From contig CDMY01000268.1 in assembly GCA_001179505.1 (NCBI GenBank), positions 18,584 through 39,877 of the forward strand: 21,294 nucleotides of DNA, read 5' to 3'. Origin of the DNA: Vitrella brassicaformis (Eukaryota; Sar; Vitrellaceae). Positions within the stretch are counted from its first letter, which is position 1. Each line of letters starts with the position of its first letter. The position numbers and the translations under genes were made by a program. Under the pieces are notes generated by a model, which worked only from the letters and a program-made list of their open reading frames with translations, did not search any database and was not told the origin of the DNA. Below, piece after piece: positions 1 through 10,500 of the stretch.

Positions 1-1
1 C

Positions 2-1043
2 GTCCACTTCTCTGAGCCGAGCGCCTTCATCAGGGTCACAGACAGGGGCGAAGGGCATCATGAGCACTTCGCAACACGGCTGTTATGGTTGTTGGGCGCA
101 GGCAGTCGTTTCCTGCAGGAGTATTCTCGCCATGCGGAGATGCTCAAGAACCACATGCGCTTCGTGCCACACTACCGCATCGTGTCCTTCCCTCTACAGT
201 TCGAAGACCTCTGCTACGACCCTACCTTCACGCCAGGCACAGCGAAGAAGACCCTCTTCTGCGTAGACGATCCCGACGCCCCAACCGGGCCCATCACTGG
301 CGAACTGGTCACAGCCAACACCACACACGGAGAGATAAAGCAACAACCATCCTCTTCTGTGTGTGTGTGTTTCTGTGTGGTTACAGGTGGTGAGGGAGAC
401 TCTGCGTCAGCTGTGTCTGTACAAGATGACAGCCACTCCAATGCCCGGCCACACTGGTTCGCTCTTTAGCGATGCATATTGGCGATATGTGGAGGCCTTC
501 GCCGAGCGGTGCTCCATCCAGGCACACACATCAGAGAACGGCCTCCCGCCCTTCTCTGATATGTGCGCCGACGCGATCATCGACGAGCTCTATCGTGACG
601 CCATTATCGACAGTCGGCAGATGTCAAGGCAGGACATTCAGGACTGTATGGAGGGGCAGAAGGGGCACGAGATCCTCTCCAACGAGCTCTCCAGCATGGC
701 ATGGAGTGTGCACACAATCAGAATCAATGGCTGGAGGTCGGTGAAAGGACAAAAACCCATGGGAGGCACACACAGTGTGTGTGTGTATTTGAGTGTTTAG
801 GTATGCCGGCATGGTTGAGGCTGATGCGGTGACAAAGGCCGTATGCGAACAATTCGCCGACCAGCCGCCAGCATGCAAAATACTGCTCAAGTGAGCGAAT
901 TACCAGCACACACACACACACACACACATTGCCACGAGCTAGTAATGCTCACTGCTCGCTGCATGTTGTCATACGCACGCAGGAAGACAGAGTGCGAAGA
1001 GATGGCGGCAAAGAATGACGCACCCTGTCCGCTGTATGGATAG
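2..1043 (+). CDS. 3' part of an unrecognised multi-exon protein (4 exons visible)
   Basis: Exons 2-307 (5' end outside the window), 387-736, 801-890 and 983-1043; the phases join exactly and give about 268 residues ending in CPLYG and a TAG stop. Introns are 79, 64 and 92 bases; the second starts GTCGGT and the third contains a (CA)n run. The first visible exon has an aromatic, charged stretch around FPLQFEDLCYDP. This weakly recalls the 'yEDL..DP' segment of sulfotransferases, where it follows the 3'-phosphosulfate-binding region, but no PAPS-binding loop is in view. I therefore do not assign a function. The second exon is rich in acidic and aromatic residues (AYWRYVEAFAER) with no membrane segment. 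The exon-intron structure is well supported; the identity is open. Confidence 0.6.
906..928. repeat. (CA)n microsatellite inside an intron
   Basis: An uninterrupted CA dinucleotide run lies within the third intron of the left-edge gene, just after its GTGAGC donor. The same kind of tract recurs in many introns of the window. Confidence 0.9.
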
Positions 1044-1598
1044 GCAGCGATGGCATTCATTTAATTTGTGTCTTTGTTGAAATGAGTCTTTTCGCTGGCT
1101 GCTTCATATATGAAACGATTTGCTCTGTCAGTGGCTTTGGGGTGGTCCTACTCTGGCCTTGGTGTGATAGTGCGCTGGTCTGTCGGGTATGTGTATGTTT
1201 TCATCAAACGACTGATCGAGCAACTTATACTGTTTTCTTCAATCAAACGACCTGAGCTTAGCTCGTGAAAGTGAATGATGATCACACTGTGCCTAATTAC
1301 CCGTCGTCCCTGACCTGCAGCAGTGCATTTGCGAGCAGCGGGTCGCGCGAGCCGAGGGTCCTGAGATGGTGAGTGAAGCATTGGGGTGGGAAGAGGTAAG
1401 GCTTGCTGTGTATGTGTCTGGCAGGCCATTCGCTCTACGCACAGTGAGAGGCAGAGAAGAGGCTTTTCTGGGCAGATCTGATCTGGGGAGATGGTCTGAT
1501 GCATACACGCTTCGTGTGTTCATGTGCGGTGCGTCGCCGTGGTTGTATGCGTGTCTGAACGAATGAATGACTGGTTGGTGGGGAGAACTTTTTAAAGG

Positions 1599-1619
1599 GG
1601 ATGGATGGATGGATGGATG
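1599..1619. repeat. (GGAT)n tetranucleotide repeat
   Basis: Five tandem GGAT units in the intergenic region. Similar (TGGA)n and (GGCT)n tracts occur in introns elsewhere in the window. Confidence 0.9.
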
Positions 1620-1695
1620 CACTGCACGGACGACAGATGGTCGCAGCATGCAGCACCTCAACAAACACGTCGTTTGCTCAGAGATGAATGAATAA

Positions 1696-1696
<1 letters not shown>

Positions 1697-1726
<30 letters not shown>
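1697..1726. repeat. (AGAC)n tetranucleotide repeat
   Basis: Seven and a half tandem AGAC units in the intergenic region, with no sign of a coding role. Confidence 0.9.
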
Positions 1727-1727
<1 letters not shown>

Positions 1728-1872
1728 GTGTATTCACCTGCCGGTATGCGTACTGCAAATTGTGTCCGTATACAGCAGAAACTTCCATAAGCTTTCGCGG
1801 CTGTTTGTCTGATCAGTGTTGTCAAGTCGGGAGGCACCCCTTATCTGACTCGTGCAACGCTCTACCACGCCA

Positions 1873-2093
1873 ATGCGTCAATTGCCATTGCTAATGGGGG
1901 ACACATCCACTCCAGACCTGCGCCAGCTGCTTGAATCCTTTCCGTGCATGAGTTCAATCACCTCGAATCGTCAAAAAGCTCGCTGTCCCGAAACGGGACT
2001 TCCGTGAGTGGAGCATCATGACACTCATTCCGGCATTCCTCAGCTGCCCAATCACACTGACACAAAGCGATGCCGCAGAGGATCTGAAAGCCG
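1873..2093 (+). CDS. possible upstream exons of the + strand HTH-TLDc gene
   Basis: An open stretch from an ATG at 1873 runs to 2003 and ends on a perfect GTGAGT donor. A second candidate exon, 2044-2093, follows a CCTCAG acceptor. Joined to an acceptor at 2147-2148, the frame runs on into the ATG at 2154 without a stop. The encoded start (MRQLPLLMGDTSTPDLRQLL) has no recognised domain and does not resemble the N terminus of the inverted paralogue. It may instead be untranslated or an alternative start, so I keep it apart from the main gene. Confidence 0.3.
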
Positions 2094-2138
2094 GTGACTG
2101 AGCTTCTCTGGTCGTTGCTTCTCTCGTCGTCCGCGCAG

Positions 2139-3150
2139 GGAGGCTTAGCGCTGATGGAAGAGCACCAGGAAGAGCAGGAGGCTCCTCTCCTACCGGGTCA
2201 GCAGACAAGGAAAGATGCCTTTCGTCGTGTCCATCGTGCGGCGTTTGCAGGTGCTGAGGCAGCCCATCTTCTGACACTGCAGGAGCATGCTACGGTCGTC
2301 GCTCAGTCGCTGCACGCAGATGGGCAAATCGATGGACATGATCCGCCACAGGTGAGCATGCCAAATGAAGGAATGAATGCCTCAAGATGATCTGATCATC
2401 CTTCTGTTGCCCTTCTGTTGCTTCTGCGTCAGCCATCGGTCCATCATTTTTCACTTCAGCCAGCCGACGAATGGCCCTTTAGCCATCCACCGGCTCTCCC
2501 TCTATCTCCCCCATTTCTCCCCCCTGCCGAGCATCCCCACCTCTCATCGAACATGACGCCCCGTTCTTACGCCCTGGTCCCATTCTTCTCGTCGGACGAG
2601 CAGCAGCCGAGCGGTGCGAGTGAAGCACTGTGTGACTTTGACCATGTGACTGACGGCACTGCCCAGATGGTGACCACACAGACAAGCAGCGATGCTACTG
2701 CACAGAGGGATGCTACAAATAGACTGCCTCACCGATTGTCTGTGCTCTCTTCTTTTTGGTGCAGCAAGCAGCAGCGGACCAGCAGGGTGCACCTGCACAA
2801 GAGGCTCCTCCATCTGGTCAGCAGACAAGAATGCACGCACCCAGACATGCTGTTTCATCGCGTCCATCGTGCTGTCGTTTGCAGGTGGTCAGCCTCTGGC
2901 CTACAGCTGGAGCGAGGACAATTCAGTGCAGCGAGCCGCTCCAGCCATCAGCGACTCGCTGCACCCAGATGGGCGCACCGATGGGCTTGGTCTACCACAG
3001 GTAAGCAGAGAAGATAACGCGTGCATCCATTGATTTCATCCCTTTGTCGCGTGCCTGTCTGTTTCGTTCAGCCATCGGGCCATCATTTATCACCACCAGT
3101 GGAGGCTCACCCATCAGCAGTCCAATGGCCCTTCGGTCATCCCGCCGCTC
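2139..3150 (+). repeat. tandem duplication of a three-exon block inside the HTH-TLDc gene
   Basis: The block made of exons 2139-2196, 2251-2351 and the start of 2433-2669 is repeated as exons 2765-2816, 2885-3000 and the start of 3072-3755. Matching marks include QEAPLLPG versus QEAPPSG, SLHADG versus SLHPDG, and PSVHHFS..EWPFSHPPALP versus PSGHHLS..QWPFGHPAALP. The intron is copied too: both copies begin GTCAGCAGACAAG and end with a CGTCCATCGTGC/TGTCCATCGTGC segment before GTTTGCAG. Splice phase is kept (1, then 0) in both copies. Confidence 0.8.
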
Positions 3151-6100
3151 TTCCCCCTTTCATCCCACACAACCACCTCGAACCATTCCCTCCTGCCGGC
3201 TACCAAGATCCCTCACTTCCCATGCCCCTCCCAGCTCACTCCTCTGACTCTCACTTCCAGCTCCCTCTCATTGACCCACTCATGGCTGGCGCACCTGGCG
3301 GTCTACCGCTCTCCACAGAGGGATCGCTGAGGCAGCGAGCGTCATCCCTCCCACCCCCACGGACACACAAGGCGGCGCCTGAAGTGACGCTCGCCGAGAG
3401 AGAGGCGCTGCTGGCCGACTTCGAGAGGCGCAAGGAGCAGGGAGAGGAGCTGACCATGAGGGCATTTGCAGTCGAGAAGGGAATCACTCTCAGCCAGTTC
3501 AAGCACTGGTACTATCGGTCAAAAGGGGGGGCACATCATGAGGCGGCGGACAAGACAAAGAAGCGCACCAGGAAGTCGCCCTATCAGCCGATCGAAGACG
3601 AGATACGCCAATGGCTGGTTGGCCATGATGATCCGACTAGCATCTCCGTGGAGCACATGCGCCGCACGGCACTGGAGATTGCGCAGCGGCTGGGCATCAG
3701 TGGCTTCAAGGCGAGCGATAGGTGGATCAGTGATGTGAAGAAAAGATACAAGCAGGTGGGACAGAGGGCACACAAGCGGGGGACGAGTGGACGATGGATT
3801 GCACGTCTGTCGCCTTTGCCTGTCGTCCAGACTGTTGCTTCCACCGATCAGACTTCCCCCGCTGCTGCTGCTGATGCTGCTGCCGCAAGTGCCGTCCCAC
3901 CTCCCTCGATCTACACCAACGGCATGACGGGCGACCAAGACTGCGACGCGTTCCCGCAAGAAGGAACGCACAGACTGCGCGGAGCTGACGCATCGAAGTA
4001 CACGCAAGGGGCATTGAACCAGACCGATCAGGTGACAAGCAATCGACACATCACGCCCATCTTCTTATGTTCTAGCCACATCTTTTGTGCTGTTGGCAGA
4101 GCCGCGAAGGAGGGCAATTTGTGTCGGCTGCCGCCGCGGCGTCTTCTCATCCCCCTCATTCCCTTCCCTCTACACTTACCCACCGGCCGGAGCTGCACAT
4201 GCCAGCTGCAGCAGCTGCCGCGGCTCTCCCTGCACCTACCTACTCATCGGCAGGTGGACACATGGATGCTGCAGCGGCCGCGGCAGCGGCTCTCGCTTTC
4301 CAGATGCATCCACCCCACACACCTTCCCTACCTATTCCCGTCCCTCACCAGTCACCACAGAGGGAGCTTTCCGACGTGAAGGGACTGAGCAGACCGGTTC
4401 GCAACACGCGCCCGTATGGTGCTTCAGCGACATGTGTTTCTCTTCTCGCAGAGCACTGAGTCTGTTGCAGCCCCGCCATCAAGCCGCGAGGGACTGAGCG
4501 ATCAGCAGGTACGACATCAGACGATGCACCCAGCCCGTGAATGTATGTCGTGCGCTGTGTTGCAGGGCCAAGTGGCTGACGAGTCAGCTGCGGTGCGAAT
4601 GGCGGATGGCTTCATCGGCCGTCGTCATAACGATTGGGTGACTCATCGGCGGTTGAGCGTGCAGAACCCACCGGCTGCTGACGGCGATCGAAGGCTGCAC
4701 CAGCAATCGCAGTACTCGAGACAAGAGGCTCATGTGCCTGCCGCAGCTGCTGTCGCCAGTACCCATCCCCATTTTCCAGTGCAGCCGCCCCACTCCCATC
4801 CCTTACCCAGGCCCCTCACCCACCCGTTGGAAGCAGCTCCGGCTGCCGCTGCTGCAAGTCGGGAGGCGGATGGGTTCATCGGACCGACGACCGACCTCAG
4901 CCGACAGGTAACACACTAATCCTGACACCACGGCGACAACTGAGGCCTTTTGTCTGCCTGTCTGTCTGTCTGTCTTGACTTGGCTGGCTTCAGACCACCA
5001 CCTGCCCACCAGACGACGATGCTGCTGTCAGCGATCGGCCGCTCGACGAGCAATCGCAGCATTCGGGGCAAAAAACCATGAGCGTAAGCCAACCAACAGG
5101 GCTCACTAATCTGTTCAACAAAGCAGCATATTTCGGCTGTCTGTGTTGTCGTTCAGATTTTTCAGTCTGGGAGTCGACTGACCAACGAGAGGCCGCCAAA
5201 CAAGATCCAAAAGGCTCCCACACGCAGCCACCGAGAGGGCCCGCCGTCTGTGGTGAGTGAAACGCCATGAAATAAACATCCACACAGACGGGGAGGCATC
5301 GTGCTGTTGTGTGTGCAGGTGCTGTCCCGTTCATCGGCCAAGTCTGTGTTGACAATGACTGCCGACGATCGCCTCAGTGACATACCAGAGGTCAGACACA
5401 CACAAGGAGGCCAATTGAGAGCATTAGGACGCGTCTGGCTCTCTATGCTGTGCGATTAGGATGACGATGGTGACGCGATTAACGTGTCTGACGATGCGAG
5501 TAGTTATGTCACGGCCCTCTCAAGTCGCAGCACGACTGACGGGGACGACCGATCGCCCGACCGCCAGGTGAGAATGCCCATGGGGTGATTGCAGCATCAC
5601 CACGATTGTCCTCACCTCCCTCTCTGTGTGTGCAGGTGGTCACTGGCAGCAGTCTGACTTCGACTGAGTGTGCGGCCCTCCGCCCCGTTTTGGCGCTCGG
5701 CATGTTGGACGAATGTGAATTGACTCTGCTGTACAGGTGCGACGCACAAACCACATCACAGACACTGCAGTCAATCATGTGCCCTTCGCTGTTGTCTCTG
5801 ATGTTCTCAGGGCGTCGCGTGACGGCGCAGAGTATGGCGATTTGCTGCGCTGTGTGGGCGACGCGCAGCAGCTGGTGTTCGTCATCCGCAAGGACAAGTA
5901 CGTCTTCGGCGCCTTCATCAGTGCCAACATCCTAGTGCCCGATCACCCAAGAGGCATGAACCGCTACCTTTGTGATGGGTGGGATTTCTCGCTGGCCGGC
6001 CACTTCCCCAGACCGACCAAGGTCGGGGAAGGCCTGGCCGGGCAGATGTGGGGGGACCGGCTGCCAGTGGGTGGGGCGAAGCTGTGGATCGGTGCGATCG

Positions 6101-7020
6101 GTGGGTGGCTGGAGTTGGGCTGTGAGGGTGGCGTTGCTGCTGATATGCGCAGCTGCCGTCATATCATCAGCAGCCATCGTGTGCTTGAGGGCTATGTGGG
6201 GGTGAGGGATGAGTATGGCCGTGCTCTGTTTGGGGGCAGTGAGGAGTTTATGGCCGATGAAGTGGAGGTCATTCGTGTCGACGGTCGGTCACTGCTCTCA
6301 CTCAAGGTCACACACACGTCAGCGAGAGAGAGCCGCATCGACGCCCTGTTGATTTGATTGCAGGTGATCGAGGGTGCGAATTTTGATCCGCTCCACTCTG
6401 CCGCACTCTATCGGTTCCTCGGACTGACAACTGGAAACACACTGAAGCTCATCTACAGGTGTCATAAATCGTCCATCGTTTGACTCTCTCTCTCTCGTCT
6501 TCCTTCTCTTTTCAGGGCTTCCCGTGACGGGCCATTATACGCCGATCTGCTGCGGTGTGTTGGCGATGCGAATAGCCTGGTGTTCGTTGTCAGCAAGGAC
6601 AAGTACGTCTTCGGCGTCTTCATCAGTGAGGTCATCCGGCTGCCCGACTACAACGACTACGGCTGCGATGTGTGGCACTTCTCGCTGGCCGGCCACTTCC
6701 ACAAGCCCACCAAGATAGAGGAGGGGAAAGGTAGAGTGTGGGTGGCAGGGCGGGGGGGGACACTTTTTCGGGCGAAGCTGGTGATCAGTGGGAATGGGTG
6801 GCTGGAGTTGGGCTCTGAGGATGGCTCTGCTGCTGACATGCGCAGCTGCCGTCAGTGGATCCACAGCTGGGATGTGCCTCAGGGCTATGTGGGGGTGAGG
6901 GATGAGGGTGGCCGTGCTCTGTTTGGGGGCAGCAGGGAGTTGTCATGGCTGATGAAGTGGAAGTGCTCACTGTGGTTTGAGAGGGAGAGAGAGGTCAGAT
7001 TGACTGAGGACTGCATATGA
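2154..7020 (+). CDS. CENP-B-type HTH DNA-binding protein with two TLDc domains (18 exons)
   Basis: Exons: 2154-2196, 2251-2351, 2433-2669, 2765-2816, 2885-3000, 3072-3755, 3831-4031, 4100-4375, 4452-4508, 4566-4907, 4994-5083, 5157-5252, 5319-5390, 5460-5567, 5636-5736, 5811-6306, 6364-6458, 6516-7020. All phases agree and give 1223 residues. Residues about 288-335 form a first helix-turn-helix of psq/homeodomain-like type (LTMRAFAVEKGITLSQFKHW). Residues 352-411 match the CENP-B/Tc5 transposase DNA-binding fold (IRQWL, ALEIAQRLGI, FKASDRWISDVKKRY). About 440 residues of Ala-, Pro- and His-rich linker follow. Residues 826-1024 and 1025-1223 are two TLDc domains, each with RASRDG at an exon junction, then KDKYVFG, FSLAGHF, GYVGVRDE and ALFGGS. 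TLDc proteins such as OXR1 and NCOA7 are linked to oxidative-stress resistance and V-ATPase binding; the role of this fusion is unknown. No DDE transposase catalytic domain is visible, so this looks like a domesticated DNA-binding module rather than a transposon. The start is a choice: ATG 2154 is the first in-frame ATG of the first exon supported by duplication. The last TLDc carries a 2-base insertion near 6940 that replaces its normal end. Confidence 0.8.
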
Positions 7021-7513
7021 TTACTCAATATGGTACGTTTTGATGGCTGTATGTGTGAAGGTAAACTGCTTTTATCCAGTGTGCTGCGAGACTTTTCACT
7101 TTGGCCCTCCGTGCTTGTGCTTTGCTTGTGTGATTGGTCTGGTGCGATGTGGTCTGTCCGCATAGAATACACAGCTGACAGACAGATAGAGTGTGAGACG
7201 TCCATCAGATGACAGCCAAATGGCGTTTTGTGTACGTATGTGTGCGTGTGTGTGTGTGTGCGCGTCCGTGTATGTGTAGTCATCCGATGTGACATCGGGG
7301 ACGTTTAAGGACACGCAAGTCTCATCGAAAGCATCCATAGAATGAATGAATGGCTGGCTGCATCCAAAAATACTCGTTGTGGCGCTGTGCGGACGAAGTC
7401 ACCACTGAATGACGACATGGATGGATAAAGAGCACCACCTCACCCACACCAACACACACTCATCCGCCATGCATACACGCAAGAAAGTGAAGTTAAGTCC
7501 GCCCAGCAAAGCA
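7021..7513. other. convergent intergenic region with (TG)n tract
   Basis: Lies between the stop of the + strand HTH-TLDc gene and the stop of the - strand rhodopsin-PAS gene, so both 3' ends fall here. It contains an imperfect (TG)n run at about 7228-7262. Its first part still resembles the sequence after the stop of the inverted paralogue (for example the shared TTTGATGGC). No gene is seen. Confidence 0.6.
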
Positions 7514-10500
7514 TCATGTGACATCAAAGAAAACCTCATTGCTATCTTCGGCTTTGTGCGGTTGTTGCCTATCGTCCTCACTGCCGCATGTGTCGTCACT
7601 GGGCGGTGCTGCCGCGGGCTCACTAGTGCCATCAGGCCGGCCGGAAGTCTCCCGCTCGAAGATCGTCGGCAGCACCGTCACGCGGCTGCCACTGCGGACC
7701 GCTGCACACACACAGGGAGAGAGAGAGGGATGACACCAGCCATGTGTATTTGTGTGTGTAGAGGGAGGGAGTACTCACTTCGGGAGCTTCTGGATGTCTT
7801 GGTCTGGTAGGTAAACAGCGACATAGCCCGACGGCGGCCGGGCATCCTGTCGGCCCGAGCACGGAACCGCGCCTCATACCACAAAGAGCCCTCCACCTCC
7901 CCCGATGAGCTCTCCCTCCCTCCATCGAGCAAGGGGCCACGTCGACCGAACAGCGGCACCAGCGGCACAGAGAGATCGCTGGCCGACAGCTGCAGCGGCC
8001 TTTGGTGGCGCACGGGTGATGACGATAGAGGTACAGTCGGCTGCATCATAGTCGACACTGGCCGGTCTCTCTCTCGGCCGTTGTCGGGGAGGCCGAGGGG
8101 CCCATGGGGCGAATGGTCATCGGTTTTGACACCAGCAGGCGGCATCAGAAAGGAGTCCCCCACCGAGCTCTTGTCCTCTCCACTCGTGTGCTGCTGCTGC
8201 TGCTGGATGAGGGCCGGGGCCGCCGGGCCAGCCACTGTCGCAGCACCAGCCACAGCGACGGCAGGCTCGGAAGCGGCCTTCTCGGTCAGCGATGCCGTGT
8301 CGTCGTCACCGAGCCCACCAATCTCTGATGCAGTGGCTGTTGCACTGGCAGCAAGGCCGTGTGGTGGGTGCTGTGGCGGTGGTGCTGCCGATGGGACGTC
8401 TTCACAGAGATAAGGATCTGCACCGTCACCAGCCGCAGCACCAGCAGCAGCAGGGGAGGGAGAGGGGGACGGCGTCATGGTGACCGTGACATCGACATTG
8501 ACTCTTGGTGGCTGTTGTGGGGCTGCTGGTGGCTGTGGTGGTGGTGGTGCTGATTCTGCTGTCGTTGTGTTGCCGCTGTCGTTGTCGGTGTGCTGCTGTG
8601 ATGACTGTGCTGGCGGCTGCGACGGGGCGATGAGGCTCTTGAAGGAGAGGAATGGGGGCTTGGTCGAATGCAGCTCGCTGAAGCCCAACACTGACATACC
8701 GACACGACACACACAACAAACACGACACACACAACACATGCACTCGTGCGCCCCGTGTGTGTGCCCAGCCGCATACCGGCCACGCCGGGGTCCTCGTCAT
8801 CGCCCGCAATAACGACCCTTCCCATCAGCTCGCAGCCATCACGCTGACGGAACAACCTACACACACAAAGACAGAGATATAGATCGGTGGATCGGATGGA
8901 CTCCCTCACTCACCTGATCGCTCGTGAGATGGGACTTTGCGCGCCGGTCGCCTTCAGCAGATCACGCACATCTGCACACATCCACAGACAGACAGACAGA
9001 CAGACAGCACAGCCATCTCTCTCTCTCTCTCTATGTATGTGTGTGTGCGAATGTCAGACCGTCATGGTGAATCGCGGCGTGCATGGGCATCCCCTCAATG
9101 ATGATGGGGTTCCACAGCCTCAGCGGCGTCGACACGCTGATCCACTGGCCCTCAACCAGATCCACCACCGCTGTCGCATCAAAATGCGCATCTGAATGGA
9201 CACACAAACAAATGGATTGTACTTCCCTCTCTCGCTATCCCTGTGTGTGGTGGGCGGGGGAGGATGTGGATGGCTGGACTGACCGACGAGTGTCTGCAGG
9301 CGGATTCTAACACGATCGGACTCCTCGACCTTTAGACGGTCCTCTGACACATCCTGAACACACACACGCATTGAGGTATGTTCGGGCTCTTTGGTGGGTG
9401 GCTGACCTTGATGTATCCCCGTACGACTCTGCTCTTGGCCGAGGTCTTCATGGCGCCCACCTGGAACCAACGGACCTCGCTGCACTCATGAAGGACAACA
9501 CGCACACATGGATGGATGTGTATGCAGCAGCCGTTCTGTCCATCGGCTAATGCTGACTGACCCGTCCGGCCTCTCGTAAAGCACCTGACACAGACACACA
9601 GAGAGATGGATGGAATGAAGATGTGCGCGCGTGTGTGCCTGTTTACTTACCAGTCTTTCGAAATGGTCGAGCTTCCCTGCACACGAATGGATGGACAACA
9701 CACACGCGACACACACACAAAGACGAAACACGGCATACGACCGCCATGTGTGTGCCTGCCAGTGGTTCAATCACCCACTCACCGTCAGCACACTGCAGTA
9801 TCTGGTCCTCCAACTCTTTCCGCAGACTCTCAGGACGCACCTGAACACACACCGACCCAAACACCCACACATACAGGTGCATCCACCCTCTCTCCCTCGC
9901 TCTCTGCGGGCGTACGTGGCGCGTCCAGAACTGGTCAAGCGGGGCATTCCTGTCCATCTGTGTCTGTGTCGGTGCTGGCTGCTGTGCCGCTGTTGATGGA
10001 TGGAGAGGCAGAGGGAGGGGGATTGTCTGCTGTGGATATGTCTGGGTATCAGAGGTGCCCGGGCTGCTGCTCGAGGCGGCCTCGTCCCAAGTCTTGAAGA
10101 GGAGGTCTGAGTGGCGGTCGCTGTCACTATCATGCACACACAGACACAGAGAGAGAAGAGATGGCCATACGCTCATTGTTGTGTGTGTCGTTGTGGGTGC
10201 ACCTGCTGTCGCGGTCTTCATGGGTCATGAAGTACCTTCACACACATCACCACACACAGACAAACAGACGTCCCTCTCTCCCTCTGTGTCTTAGGGTACC
10301 GACCAGTAGTAGTGTTGCAGCTGTCTGTCGGCCTCCTCGTTGCTCTTTTCGGCTTCACGCAGAGTCGCCAGCCTACACACACACACACACACGCACACAG
10401 AGGGAGAGAGAAAGGCATGCAGACACATGGATGGATGGATCGAACCCCCCAGACACACGTGACTAACCTCCGCTGCACTGTGTCCAAGTCTGCCCTCAGC

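Larger units (their letters stand above)
1044..1872. other. intergenic region with microsatellites, no gene seen
   Basis: Between the stop of the left-edge gene and the first plausible exon of the next. Both strands have open frames up to about 120 codons, but they show no domain, no phase-compatible splice partner and no protein-like composition. It contains a (GGAT)n and a (CAGA)n tract. It presumably holds the 3' UTR of the left gene and the promoter of the right one; no TATA-like element stood out. Confidence 0.55.

Noticed and set aside
2-307. Sulfotransferase assignment for the left-edge gene
   Set aside because: Only the FEDLCYDP region is suggestive; neither PAPS-binding loop is in the window and the following exons show no family motif.
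2154-3755. An intact Tc5/pogo-type transposon
   Set aside because: The DNA-binding domain is present, but no DDE catalytic domain and no terminal inverted repeats are visible; the frame continues into TLDc domains instead.
7678-8739. A 353-codon open frame on the minus strand as one continuous gene
   Set aside because: Its first and last parts translate intron microsatellites (CVC.. and TQIHMAG). The real exon is 7779-8690, the long disordered tail of the rhodopsin-PAS gene.
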